A stretch of DNA of 61,618 nt, taken from the NCBI GenBank assembly GCA_017417055.1, contig JAFPZX010000129.1:1-61618 (forward strand), read 5' to 3'. The position numbers and the translations under genes were made by a program. Below are positions 1 to 8,600 of this stretch, piece by piece (position 1 is the first letter of the stretch; every line of letters begins with the position of its first letter). The notes beneath the pieces were generated by a model. It had not been told where the DNA came from. It did no database searches and saw nothing but the letters and a program-made list of their open reading frames with translations. The DNA is from Anaerolineaceae bacterium. Lineage in GTDB: Bacteria; Chloroflexota; Anaerolineae; Anaerolineales; Anaerolineaceae.

Positions 1-524
1 CAAAGGCACCGGAAGATATTATACGAGATCCATATGTTCTTGAGTTTTTGGGCATAAAACAAAATGCTGATTTTTATGAAAAGGATCTCGAAAATGCGCT
101 GATCAGCGAACTGCAAAACTTTTTGCTTGAGCTTGGACGTGGTTTTTCCTTCGTAGCAAGACAAAAACATATTGATTTGGATGGAGAGCATTTCTATATC
201 GATCTTGTTTTTTATAACTACATTCTGAAATGTTTTGTTCTGATCGATTTAAAGACCGGAAAATTAACACATCAGGACATCGGACAAATGGACTCCTATA
301 TCCGTATTTTTGACGAATTACAAAAAGGAGATGATGACAATCCAACGATTGGTATTATTTTATGCTCTCAGAAAAATGAAGCCATCGCAAGATATTCTGT
401 CCTGAATGATAAAAAACAGCTCTTTGCGTCAAAATATCAGCTTACGCTCCCAACAGCTGAGGAACTTGAAACATATATCGAACGTCAGCGCCGTAAATAT
501 GAGGAGCGGGAGGATATCTTATGA
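1..524 (+). CDS. DUF1016/YhcG-type PD-(D/E)XK nuclease, C-terminal part (5' end outside window)
   Basis: The reading frame is open from the left edge (first full codon at position 3) and lacks its start, so this is the C-terminal part of a larger protein. The residues DPYVLEFLG followed by a nuclease-like core (YIDLVFYN, then FVLIDLKTGKL and DIGQMDSY) match the DUF1016/YhcG family. These proteins have an N-terminal helical domain and a PD-(D/E)XK fold; the D and the DLK of the catalytic centre are visible. Its stop overlaps the hsdS start by four bases (ATGA), so the two are translationally coupled. DUF1016 genes often sit beside type I restriction-modification genes, and hsdM/hsdR would be expected upstream of the window. 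The biochemical role is not established; a DNA-end or recombination-linked nuclease is the usual guess. Confidence 0.85.
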   Translation, partial: KAPEDIIRDPYVLEFLGIKQNADFYEKDLENALISELQNFLLELGRGFSFVARQKHIDLDGEHFYIDLVFYNYILKCFVLIDLKTGKLTHQDIGQMDSYIRIFDELQKGDDDNPTIGIILCSQKNEAIARYSVLNDKKQLFASKYQLTLPTAEELETYIERQRRKYEEREDIL

Positions 525-2110
525 ACGCGCAGCAGCTGAAAAATTCGATTTTACAGATGGCGGTATCGGGGAAGTTAGTGCCGCAGGACCCGGAGGATGA
601 GCCGGCAAGTGTCCTGCTGGAGCGGATCCGCGCGGAAAAGGAAGAACTGATCCGGAGCGGTAAAATCAAGCGGGAAAAGAATCCCTCAGCCATTTTCCGC
701 GGCCCCGACGGTAATTTTTACGAGAAGATCAGCGGCCGGGAACCCGTCAACATCACCGATGAACTCCCCTTCGACATCCCGGATTCCTGGGAGTGGTGTC
801 GAATATCTTCAATATTATCTATAAACCCAAGAAATCAGTTACCAGATGATATAACAGTTGGTTTTATGCCTATGTCTTTATTGGATGATGGATTTTCCAA
901 TCATCATTCTTTCGAAAATCGAAAGTGGAAAGATGTAAAAAGCGGATTTACGCATTTTAGAAATGAAGATGTTGTTATAGCAAAAATTACCCCATGTTTT
1001 CAAAACAGAAAGTCCGCAGTGATGGCAAATTTACCAAATGGATTCGGGGCAGGAACTACAGAATTGCATGTTTTACGTGATGAAACAAATAATTTAAAAA
1101 TGAAATATATATTGCTTTGCTGCAAGACGCAAGCTTTCATTTCTGAAGGTGTTAAATGTTTCACGGGAACAGCAGGACAACAGCGTGTTGGAAAAGACTT
1201 TATAGCAAATTATCTGATTCCTCTCCCTCCTTATGGAGAACAAGTAAGAATTGTTTCAAAAATACAGGAACTTAATGAGCCGTTGAGTCGATATGAGACA
1301 GCTGAAATGATTGAAAAGAAACTAAATAATAGTTTTCCTATCCTGCTCAAGAAATCCATTCTTCAGCAGGCGGTGCAGGGGAAGCTGGTGCCGCAGGACC
1401 CGAATGAGGAACCGGCAGGCGTGCTACTGGAGCGGATCCGCGCTGAGAAGGAAGAACTGATTAAAGCCGGTAAAATCAAGCGGGAAAAGAATCCCTCAGC
1501 CATTTTCCGCGGCCCCGACGGTACCTTTTTTGAAAAAATCGGCAGCCGAGATCCCGTGAACATCACCGACGAACTCCCCTTCGACATCCCCGATTCCTGG
1601 GAGTGGTGCCGAATATCTTCATTATTGTCTGTAAATCCAAGAAACCAATTGCCAGATGATACCATAGTTGGTTTTATGCCTATGCCTTTATTGGAAGATG
1701 GTTTTTCCAATCATCATTCATTCGAAAGCCGAAAATGGAAAGATGTAAAAAGTGGGTTTACACATTTCAGAAATAGAGACGTCGTTATTGCAAAGATTAC
1801 GCCATGTTTTCAAAATAGAAAATCCGCTGTCATGTCAGATTTACCAAATGGACATGGAGCAGGAACAACAGAATTACATGTTTTACGTGATGAAACAAAC
1901 GAATTGAATATGGAATATATATTGTTTTGCTGTAAGACACAGGCTTTCATATCTGGTGGTGTTGAATGTTTTACAGGAACAGCAGGTCAACAGCGTGTAG
2001 GAAAAGACTACATCGCAAATTATCTGATTCCTGTTCCTCCGAAATCTGAGCAATTACGAATTACTCAGGCAATAAATGCGGCGTTTGAAACAATGCGGTC
2101 ACTATGTTGA
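521..2110 (+). CDS. hsdS: Type I restriction-modification specificity subunit (HsdS)
   Basis: HsdS chooses the DNA target of a type I methylase/restriction complex through two target-recognition domains (TRDs) separated by helical spacers. The 529-residue protein begins with a conserved helix (QLKNSILQMAVSGKLVPQDP), which recurs near residue 285 (KSILQQAVQGKLVPQDP). The two TRDs (about 85-245 and 355-515) are nearly the same sequence: both carry WEWCRIS, NPRNQLPDD, GFMPM, RKWKDVKSGFTHFRN, DVVIAKITPCFQNRKSAVM and CFTGTAGQQRVGKD. At DNA level 659-713 and 1469-1523 are identical. Two like TRDs should read a symmetrical bipartite site, which is unusual for HsdS. The gene ends at a TGA; 48 bp further on, in the same frame, lies a second HsdS-type tail (2159-2215). 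Start ATG overlaps the preceding gene. Confidence 0.92.
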   Translation: MNAQQLKNSILQMAVSGKLVPQDPEDEPASVLLERIRAEKEELIRSGKIKREKNPSAIFRGPDGNFYEKISGREPVNITDELPFDIPDSWEWCRISSILSINPRNQLPDDITVGFMPMSLLDDGFSNHHSFENRKWKDVKSGFTHFRNEDVVIAKITPCFQNRKSAVMANLPNGFGAGTTELHVLRDETNNLKMKYILLCCKTQAFISEGVKCFTGTAGQQRVGKDFIANYLIPLPPYGEQVRIVSKIQELNEPLSRYETAEMIEKKLNNSFPILLKKSILQQAVQGKLVPQDPNEEPAGVLLERIRAEKEELIKAGKIKREKNPSAIFRGPDGTFFEKIGSRDPVNITDELPFDIPDSWEWCRISSLLSVNPRNQLPDDTIVGFMPMPLLEDGFSNHHSFESRKWKDVKSGFTHFRNRDVVIAKITPCFQNRKSAVMSDLPNGHGAGTTELHVLRDETNELNMEYILFCCKTQAFISGGVECFTGTAGQQRVGKDYIANYLIPVPPKSEQLRITQAINAAFETMRSLC

Positions 2111-2118
2111 CATCTGAG

Positions 2119-2148
2119 GAGACAGTCCCATAAAGGGACAGTCCCCGG
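2119..2148. repeat. Dispersed palindromic repeat, copy 1
   Basis: An imperfect palindrome with arms GACAGTCCC and GGGACAGTCCCC around a short TATAAAG-like loop. It lies just behind the hsdS stop, between the functional end and the leftover hsdS tail. Sister copies are at 2252, 13052, 13103, 25490, 25540, 27269 and 46261. Confidence 0.8.
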
Positions 2149-2158
2149 ATTATCCCTA

Positions 2159-2215
2159 CAGCAGCGAATCGTTGAAAAAATTGAGGCATTAATGCCGATG
2201 ATCAAAGCGTTGTAA
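2159..2215 (+). pseudogene. Leftover 3' tail of another HsdS
   Basis: Nineteen codons encode QQRIVEKIEALMPMIKAL followed by TAA. This is the usual C-terminal helix of HsdS proteins (EQQRIVEKIEAL type). It is in the same frame as hsdS but lies after its stop and after a dispersed repeat. The simplest reading is that the second TRD of hsdS was replaced by recombination and this is the remnant of the former end. Confidence 0.65.
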
Positions 2216-2251
2216 CTCCGGCACCCACCGGAGTCCCGTCCGGGCTCCTTC

Positions 2252-2281
2252 CGGGGACTGTCCCTTCATGGGACTGTCCCC
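2252..2281. repeat. Dispersed palindromic repeat, copy 2
   Basis: GGGGACTGTCCC, loop TTCAT, then GGGACTGTCCCC. It is the same family as the copy at 2119. Together the two copies bracket the hsdS tail remnant. The rest of 2282-2432 is AT-rich intergenic DNA leading to the next gene. Confidence 0.8.
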
Positions 2282-2432
2282 ACAAACACGGCTGTCCTCC
2301 TGCCTTCATGGACATTAATCGGAATTCGGGGAAAAATTCGCAAGGGCAATTTTGGGCGGGGAATCATTTGTTTTTTTCTGAATTTTTCAATATAAAATAT
2401 AAATAATTTATGACACGAAAAGGAACTGAAGA

Positions 2433-4013
2433 ATGACAGCAATACCCGAACTTCCGAAAAAACTTCTGACGATGATCCGTCAAGGAGAAAACTATCAGAT
2501 TGAATATAAAGAATCATGGAGTGATCTTCCGAGAAGTCTGTTTGACACAGTATGTTCCTTTTCAAATCGTGAGGGTGGAGATATCTTCCTTGGTGTGCAT
2601 GACAGCGGTATAATCACCGGCGTTGATCCCTCCTGCTGTTAAAAACTGATAACAAATTTTATTACGCTGGCCAATAACAAAGATAAACTCTTTCCACCTT
2701 TATACTTGACAGCAACGGAATATATTTATGACTCGCCCGGAAAACATATCGGAATTGATAAAAACAGAAAAACGATAAAAGAGCAGCCGGGACAATATCA
2801 CATTCTGCACATTCACATACCTGTCAGTGCCACAGTAGTCAGACATCGGGGACGAATCTATGACCGCAATGGAGACGCGGATATCGATATCACAGATATA
2901 TCTGATTTCGTTTATCAATGTTATGCAAGAAAACAGAGTACTTATTATGTGAATAGAGTTTATCCATACTGGAAAATATCAGATCTTCGAGATGATTTAA
3001 TAGATAAAGCTCGACGTATGGCTGCTGCAAGGAAAAGAAGAGATAACCGTAGTGAACGCCATCCCTGGGAAAATATGGATAATGAAGAATTACTCCGCAC
3101 ATCCGGGCTGATACTTACAGATGAACAGAATAGAACCGGAATCACTTTGGCAGCTGTTCTGCTTTTTGGAACAGACAATATGATAGCTTCCGCATGTGCT
3201 AATCATAAGACTGACTGTATTTATCGTGTTTATAATACTGACCGTTATGATGACCGTGATGTAATTGACCCGACAAATCTTTTGGATTCCTATGATCGTA
3301 TGTTTGATTTCGGTCAGAAACATCTAAATGACATATTTGTTTTGGATGGGATTCAAAGCATCAGTGCAAGAGATGCAATTCTTCGTGAAATAATCTCCAA
3401 TAGCCTGGCACATCGAGATTACAGTAATGGCTATATTGCAAAGATGATTATTGAAAAAGATCGCATTCTGATGGAAAATGGAAATAAAGCACATGGCATA
3501 GGAGCATTGAATATTGAAACTTTCAAACCGTTTTCAAAGAACCCACCGTTATCGAAAATATTCAGAGAAATCGGATATGCGGATGAACTTGGTTCCGGTA
3601 TGCGCAACAGTTATAAATACACAAGACTATACAGCGGAGCAGAACCAAAATTTATAGAAGGTGATGTTTTTGAAATTATTATTCCACTTACAACCGGATC
3701 AATGATAAAAGTTGGTTCCGGTGCGCAAGTTAGTGCGCAAGTTAGTGCGCAAGTTAGTGCGCAAGTTAGTGCGCAAGTTGATATTGCAAAATTGAACGCT
3801 GAATCGTTGAATTCTCTGCTGCAATTCAGTTGTGTACCCAGAACGAGAGAGGAATTGCAGCAGTTTTGTAAAATCAAATCCAGAGAGTATTTTCGTAAAA
3901 ATATCCTTTCCCCATTAGTTGAGAACGGGTTGCTGCTGCGGACAATTCCCGATAAACCGAACAGTAAAAATCAGAAATATATCTCCTCTCAAAATTGTTC
4001 TTTCAAATCCTGA
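2433..4013 (+). pseudogene. AlbA_2 / HATPase_c_4 (Schlafen-AlbA/RecG-like) ATP-binding regulator, broken by an in-frame stop
   Basis: Positions 2433-2642 encode the start of an AlbA_2 domain (YQIEYKESW, then CSFSNREGGDIFLGVHDSG and ITGVDPS). A TAA at 2640-2642 interrupts the frame. The same frame continues directly behind it (KLITNFITLANNKDKLFPP) and runs to 4013, including the C-terminal HATPase_c_4 part with REIISNSLAHRDYS and GSGMRNSYKYTRLYSG, and a final winged-helix-like stretch. Full length would be about 526 residues. A short insertion/deletion pair around CTGCTGTTAAAA could have turned an A-V-K-K stretch into the stop. A shortened protein could restart at the TTG at 2706. These proteins are usually standalone regulators or TA-like factors; the present copy is probably inactive unless the stop is a sequencing error. 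Confidence 0.8.
3721..3780 (+). repeat. 12-bp in-frame tandem repeat (SAQV codons)
   Basis: The unit AGTGCGCAAGTT occurs about five times and encodes repeated Ser-Ala-Gln-Val in the linker between the ATPase-like domain and the C-terminal helix-turn-helix of the broken AlbA_2 protein. Similar QVTPQV-type linkers are common in this family. Length changes would keep the frame. Confidence 0.85.
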
Positions 4014-4100
4014 TACAATTCATACGCCTTACGGTGAATATTACACAAAAAAGAAGCCGCCCTCATTAGCGGCAGTCAATGAATACAATGAATACTATAA

Positions 4101-4168
4101 TGGGTGATATAGGTCCCGCGACTGATTTGGAAGCGAACACACGGCATAGAGCCGATTTTCGTCACCCA
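4101..4168 (+). other. Possible structured RNA element
   Basis: TGGGTGA at 4101-4107 can pair with TCACCCA at 4162-4168. The enclosed DNA contains an inner hairpin (CGGC, loop ATAGA, GCCG). A TATAAT-like hexamer lies just before it. It falls between a broken regulator gene and a damaged toxin gene. I do not recognise a known RNA family; it could be a terminator-like or leftover structure. Confidence 0.25.
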
Positions 4169-4421
4169 TCTATTTTATAAGTATTTTTTCTGGAAAAGTC
4201 AATATTCAATTTTTTAAACCTGCACTGCGTATTATCCGAACATTTAAATACGGCGTTTCAAGCAATAAATACATTGAATTGAGATCTGTGGGGACTGTCT
4301 TCGCGTGCTTTCTCAGATAATCACGCCTTTCCTCACAAGCGTATTTCCCCCATTCCATGCACACGAATCCGGGACTGATGTGCCTCAGCGATGGTGGAAG
4401 CATATCGGCTGATTGGGAAAT

Positions 4422-4844
4422 CTATTGTTGCAGAACAGGGCGGTGAACACCGGGCAGAATATGGTTCTGCTTTGCTGGAAGAATTATCCTGACCGGTGAA
4501 TTATAGATAAACTTGAAATGGCGTTTTTCCAGCCTGCCTCGGTTTTGACGTTTCTGTTCGCCTCCATCAATAAATGGGAAAATTGCAGCCGCTTTCTGAA
4601 TATATGCGTCTATATCAGTTCCGGGTTTTACAACAATGTCAATATCGGTTGATAATCGCATCGGTTTCGGGAGCAGCAGCATCAGACTGGTTCCACCTTT
4701 AAAAATAAAGTCAAGACCCACTTTTGCCAATGCTTCCAACAAACCGAAAGCAAATAATGAACGCTCGATCAACCCTGAATCCCTTTTGCTTTCCAGCTGC
4801 AATTGTCTAATATGTTCCGGACTATAGTTTTCTTTACTGATCAT
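4422..4844 (-). pseudogene. AbiEii-like nucleotidyltransferase toxin, truncated
   Basis: The first ~110 residues match the AbiEii/DUF1814 toxin: GLDFIFKGGTSLMLL followed by RLSTDIDIVV forms the nucleotidyltransferase motif (GG(T)S...D-I-D). After HFKFIYNSPV the sequence loses resemblance to the family and stops at 4422, so the later catalytic motifs and C-terminal domain (normal length about 280 residues) are missing. The ATG at 4844 follows an AGGA site; an upstream in-frame TTG at 4850 overlaps the antitoxin stop. The frame continues after the stop into an unrelated-looking tail (4403-4206). It is likely a dead toxin beside an intact antitoxin. Confidence 0.75.
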
Positions 4845-4846
4845 CT

Positions 4847-5569
4847 TCAAAAGTCCTGCCTTTTCGGTGCGTATTTATTTAATATGCTTTCGAATTTATC
4901 AGCCGCACCTCTTCTTTTCGCATAACGGATCATTGTGTTTTTATCCAGCAGGAACTGTTCAAAAGCAGTTTGAAATATGCTTTCATATTCACCCTGTGGA
5001 ACGATCTGCGTAAGAAGTTTATCAACTGAAATATCTACTAGGATCTTTTCGAGTCTGCTGTGCCATGGTTTTTCCAAACCTTTGGGAGACTCTGATGGGA
5101 GTCTTCCAACCACGATTTCATTATCCTGAAGATAACGGAAATAATCGTCAGCTTTCGGTTTGAGCATGGTTCTGCCGGGGTATTTCCTTATCAAAGAATC
5201 AAAAACAAAATCCAACATATCGTTTTCCACATATACAAAAATCGTATTATGCGCGATCAGATGGTTCATGAAATCATTAAGTTGAATCAGCTCAAACAGA
5301 CGGAAATCTAAATCGGTGTAATTATCATAAAGAAAATCTGCCACTTGAACAGCTTCTGAAGAATAATCATGTTGGTATATTTTCTTTTCCTGAGCACACG
5401 CATATTGATTCCAGCCGATTCGAATGATTTTACCCTCAGACAACAATTTTCGAAGACTATATACCAAGGCGTCCTCAGATGCTTCCGGGTTTTCCCTTCT
5501 CAGTCTGGATAGCAGCCAATTTCGGGAATATGATCTTCCTGCATGCATCGTATTCGGTAAATATTCCAA
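4847..5569 (-). CDS. AbiEi-like antitoxin/regulator (winged-helix plus DUF6577-type domain)
   Basis: This protein lies directly upstream of, and touches, the AbiEii-like toxin gene, the usual order of type IV AbiE systems. Its N-terminus (about 15-60: SRNWLLSRL, SEDALVYSLRKLLSEGKIIRIG, NQYA) looks like a winged helix. The C-terminal part (about 70-240: QVADFLYDNY, FVYVENDMLDFVFDSLIRKYPGR, EKILVDI) matches antitoxin-like proteins of the DUF6577/AbiEi group. I chose the TTG at 5569 because GGAGG lies ten bases before it; a longer TTG start at 5593 contains that site inside the coding region. The family represses its own operon and neutralises the nucleotidyltransferase. With the toxin truncated, this may be an orphan antitoxin. 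Confidence 0.72.
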   Translation of the reverse strand: MEYLPNTMHAGRSYSRNWLLSRLRRENPEASEDALVYSLRKLLSEGKIIRIGWNQYACAQEKKIYQHDYSSEAVQVADFLYDNYTDLDFRLFELIQLNDFMNHLIAHNTIFVYVENDMLDFVFDSLIRKYPGRTMLKPKADDYFRYLQDNEIVVGRLPSESPKGLEKPWHSRLEKILVDISVDKLLTQIVPQGEYESIFQTAFEQFLLDKNTMIRYAKRRGAADKFESILNKYAPKRQDF

Positions 5570-5656
5570 TATAACATTTCCTCCAAACGCCAAAACAGCT
5601 GTAAATTAATTTTTTTTATATATTCCGCACTTTTATTATAAACAAAGAAAAAGTTT

Positions 5657-5709
5657 TGTTAACACCTAATTAGCAGTATTTTATATTTTCTGCTAATTTG
5701 GTGTTAACA
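5657..5709. promoter_or_regulatory. Long inverted repeat, probable AbiE-type operator
   Basis: Two 20-bp arms, 5657-5676 (TGTTAACACC...) and 5690-5709 (...GGTGTTAACA), match at 19 of 20 positions and are separated by 13 AT-rich bases. The element lies about 90 bp upstream of the antitoxin start. AbiEi antitoxins are known to bind inverted repeats in their own promoter, so autoregulation is the natural guess. It could also influence the divergent radical SAM gene. Confidence 0.6.
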
Positions 5710-5854
5710 AATCAATGCATCATGAAGTCGGATCCTTTGCCAATAACTTATCGATACATATGGGAACAAGCGAAACTCCTGCTCTGAATCACAAGGCATT
5801 ATAATAATATGTAATCTCAAACAGAGGCTTGGCCTGCACGGGAGGAGGTCGATA

Positions 5855-7225
5855 ATGAATCTGAAATATTTTTACCGGAAGGAAGATGATTTCAAACCCG
5901 GAATTTACAAACACATGGTGGATTTCCCTGATGGCGGATGTCTCAAGATGCACCTGCGGGTGGAAGAAGATCTGAACGGGATCTTCTGGCTCAATGGGAA
6001 TGAATCCTTTTACCTGAATGAAAGCGCCTGCTTTTTCACCTGGCTGCTGATCACGCAGAAAAGCAAGCGGGAAGTCAAGCGGCTCATCAGCAACCGATTC
6101 GGTCCCTCCGCGCTTCAGGCCAAAAACGATTTTGAGAACTTCAAACCGCTGATGCAGTCAATCGTTGAGGGAAAGGCAGGAGCGGATGAACTATGCGAAA
6201 GCGGCATTGACCTGGTTACCCCCTTCTCCAGGATCCCCGGCGCACCGTACCGGATGGACCTGGCGCTCACCTATGGCTGCAACAACAACTGCGCTCACTG
6301 TTACAATGAACCCGGGCGGGGAAAGAACGCGTTGGGCTTTGAGCAGTGGAAGCAGGTACTGGATGTGCTGGACAAAATCGCCATCCCGCATGTGGTTTTC
6401 ACCGGCGGTGAACCGACCATCGTGCCGTATCTGGCTGATCTGGTCAGTTATGCCGATCAGCTCGGCATTGTCAGCGGTTTGAACACCAACGGACGGCTGC
6501 TGCGGAATGAGTCCCTTACGGAAAAACTGAAGGCTGCCTCGCTGGATCACGTTCAGGTGACGCTGGAATCGGTCGATCCGGAGATCCACGATGCCATGGT
6601 CGGGGCAAAAGGCGCCTGGGAAGAAACTGTGGCCGGCATCAAAATGGCGGTCAAACATCATATTCATATCAATACTAATACCACCATGCTGACCCATAAC
6701 GCCACACCAGAGGCGATCAATAAACTTTCGGATTTTCTCAGCAGTTTGGGCGTCATGACCATGGGATTGAATGCGCTGATTTATTCCGGAAAAGGGAAAA
6801 ATGTCGACAGCGCGATCCACACCGACCAATTGCAGACGCTGCTGGATGCGGCAAAATCAGCCACGGAACGGAACGGTCAGCGCCTGCTGTGGTATACGCC
6901 TACCCAGTACTGCCACTTTGACCCGGTAACCTCCGGCGTGGGATATAAATCCTGCTCGGCGGCAAAATACAGCATGTGCATTGAGCCGGACGGCAGTGTG
7001 CTCCCCTGCCAGTCCTGGTATGAGCCGGTGGGGAATATCCTGACGGATGACTGGGAATCGATCTGGAATCATCCGCTCTGCCGGCGCCTGCGTTATAAGG
7101 AATATATGCCGGCTTTATGCGCGAGCTGCGGCACCCGTGACATTTGTACCTGCGGCTGCCCGCTGGAGGTCGAAAAGAACGGCGCAGCCATTCATCCCCG
7201 CATCTCCCTGCCGGATTGTTTTTGA
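5855..7225 (+). CDS. Radical SAM/SPASM protein with N-terminal PqqD/RRE-like region
   Basis: The AdoMet-radical cluster motif is at about residues 142-149 (YGCNNNCAHCYNE), followed by FTGGEPT and LNTNGR strands of the TIM barrel. The C-terminus carries SPASM cysteines (KSCSAAKYSMC, LPCQSW, CASCGTRDICTCGCP), which would bind auxiliary Fe-S clusters. Residues 1-100 (FYLNESACFFTWLLITQ, REVKRLISNRFG) look like a PqqD-type leader-peptide-binding region. Such enzymes modify ribosomal peptides or act as quinohemoprotein-type maturases. No precursor-peptide gene is visible on either side. The start is secure: GGAGGAGG sits eight bases before ATG. It appears to be a single-gene unit. Confidence 0.87.
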   Translation: MNLKYFYRKEDDFKPGIYKHMVDFPDGGCLKMHLRVEEDLNGIFWLNGNESFYLNESACFFTWLLITQKSKREVKRLISNRFGPSALQAKNDFENFKPLMQSIVEGKAGADELCESGIDLVTPFSRIPGAPYRMDLALTYGCNNNCAHCYNEPGRGKNALGFEQWKQVLDVLDKIAIPHVVFTGGEPTIVPYLADLVSYADQLGIVSGLNTNGRLLRNESLTEKLKAASLDHVQVTLESVDPEIHDAMVGAKGAWEETVAGIKMAVKHHIHINTNTTMLTHNATPEAINKLSDFLSSLGVMTMGLNALIYSGKGKNVDSAIHTDQLQTLLDAAKSATERNGQRLLWYTPTQYCHFDPVTSGVGYKSCSAAKYSMCIEPDGSVLPCQSWYEPVGNILTDDWESIWNHPLCRRLRYKEYMPALCASCGTRDICTCGCPLEVEKNGAAIHPRISLPDCF

Positions 7226-7422
7226 AAATAGGTAAGTGTTATCTATGCGCAATCCTAAAATGGATACAAGATAGAACCAAATCCGGATTAGGAAACCGTC
7301 ACTGAAATCATTGAGAACACCAGTGACGAAAACAGTTATGTATTGGCCTATTTGAGGATTGAAATCTCTGATTGAAATCTGTAATATATCTTAAAGAAAC
7401 ACTTACTATTTGGTTATTTATT

Positions 7423-7457
7423 AAAGACAGTTCCACCTTATAAGCAGAACTGTCCTT
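7423..7457 (-). terminator. Hairpin terminator behind the Rpn-like gene
   Basis: An inverted repeat (GACAGTTC / GAACTGTC) lies about 40 bp past the stop of the minus-strand gene. In that direction it is followed by TTTAATAAATAA. It could also serve the convergent radical SAM gene. The remaining 7226-7422 shows no gene. Confidence 0.55.
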
Positions 7458-7495
7458 AACAGTTAGTTAACGGATAACCAAAACGATTATTTCAG

Positions 7496-8395
7496 TTATA
7501 TTGAGGCTATTTGAGCAGCAATCTCCTGAATTCTTTCAACAGACAATTGAACTGATGCTGCAATCTCATCCATGGAAAGTTTTCCTATCCTAAGCAAACT
7601 CTGAGCAATTGTTACTCTTTCCCTTTCAGCTGTTTCATTTCTCATCTCTTCGATTACTTTACACATAGTGGAAACTCCTTTCACGTCTTCCTTGAAATAA
7701 CGTACTTTTTCAGCCAGTTCTTTGTAATTCATATCATCAGCATCCGTGCAAAAGAAATCATGCATCAATCGGCCAAGCGCAGTAGACGCATTTTTATCAG
7801 CACCATTCACATAGATGATATGTTCCCCATCATCAAATGGCTCGTCAATATTGATAATACGCCTTTCAACAATATATAAAGGCTCATCTTTACCAATTAC
7901 ATCATTTTCAGTAATCAGAATCACATAGGTTTCCGGCAATTTACTAAAATCATCTCTCGGATGAAGCAAATGCGCATCAAGAATACTTGAATGATATCTT
8001 GCCCGTTTAAATCCTGCTCCTCTATCCGCTCGCTGAATTTCAACATTATATTCGGTACCATCATCATCATCCGCATCAATATCCAACCAGATATCTCTGC
8101 CCAGTAGATTTTTCATTAACTTCTGTGTAGTCACTTTTCTAACATGAATGTCCGGTTTATTCAGGATAATTCTGAGAAGAAGCTCTGCCCCCTCTATGTA
8201 TCCATCAAAACATACATTCATAAAATCATCATCGATCAGGCGAAAACCTCTGATACGCTGAAGATCTTCCTGATGCAGTTTTTCCTTTTCTGCTTCAGAC
8301 ATAATAATTTCGATACCAGAATCAGCAGATTCAATGGCTGCCAATTGTGCTTCAAGTTCTGCTATTTTTCGTTTTAACTCGTATGCTGTCATCAA
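7496..8395 (-). CDS. Rpn-family / PD-(D/E)XK recombination-promoting nuclease
   Basis: The 299-residue protein matches the PDDEXK_2/Rpn group often annotated as PD-(D/E)XK nuclease family transposase. Visible features are FRLIDDDFMNVCF, IRIILNKPD-like and VRKVTTQK. The nuclease core DIWLDIDADDDDGTEYNVEIQ supplies the D...ExQ/K catalytic pair, and GAGFKRARYHSSILDAH follows. The N-terminal 45 residues form a coiled coil (ELKRKIAELEAQLAAIE). The C-terminal stretch (ERVTIAQSLLRIGKLSMDEIAASVQLSVERIQEIA) resembles the small helical tail typical of these proteins. Rpn proteins promote recombination and are often mobile or multicopy. The gene stands alone, with AT-rich flanks and its own terminator. 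Confidence 0.85.
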   Translation of the reverse strand: MMTAYELKRKIAELEAQLAAIESADSGIEIIMSEAEKEKLHQEDLQRIRGFRLIDDDFMNVCFDGYIEGAELLLRIILNKPDIHVRKVTTQKLMKNLLGRDIWLDIDADDDDGTEYNVEIQRADRGAGFKRARYHSSILDAHLLHPRDDFSKLPETYVILITENDVIGKDEPLYIVERRIINIDEPFDDGEHIIYVNGADKNASTALGRLMHDFFCTDADDMNYKELAEKVRYFKEDVKGVSTMCKVIEEMRNETAERERVTIAQSLLRIGKLSMDEIAASVQLSVERIQEIAAQIASI

Positions 8396-8565
8396 ATTAC
8401 CTCATTCTATTGTATCGATCAATTTTCAATACATACAATTACTATCTCTTAACAAAAGAGTATAGTCCAAAAACATGATATTTACAACAGAATCATATTC
8501 TGCAACAATATTGAATGATGTCAAATGAAACTACCTATAACGATATAAACAGTGTCTTTCTATTA

Positions 8566-8600
8566 AAAAGAGGCTGTTCTGATTACAAACAGCCTCTTTC
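8566..8600 (-). terminator. Rho-independent terminator of pgm
   Basis: A perfect 10-bp stem, AGAGGCTGTT / AACAGCCTCT, with a 9-base loop is followed on the minus strand by TTTTTAATAG. It lies about 100 bp past the pgm stop. The region 8396-8565 is AT-rich and shows no gene. Confidence 0.8.

Noticed and set aside
3721-3780. Short regularly spaced repeats considered as a CRISPR array
   Set aside because: The unit is a 12-bp contiguous tandem repeat in frame within a coding region, with no spacers. No CRISPR array was seen in the window.
4206-4403. Minus-strand ORF downstream of the AbiEii-like remnant
   Set aside because: It is in the same frame as the remnant but shows no resemblance to the toxin C-terminus; treated as decayed DNA.
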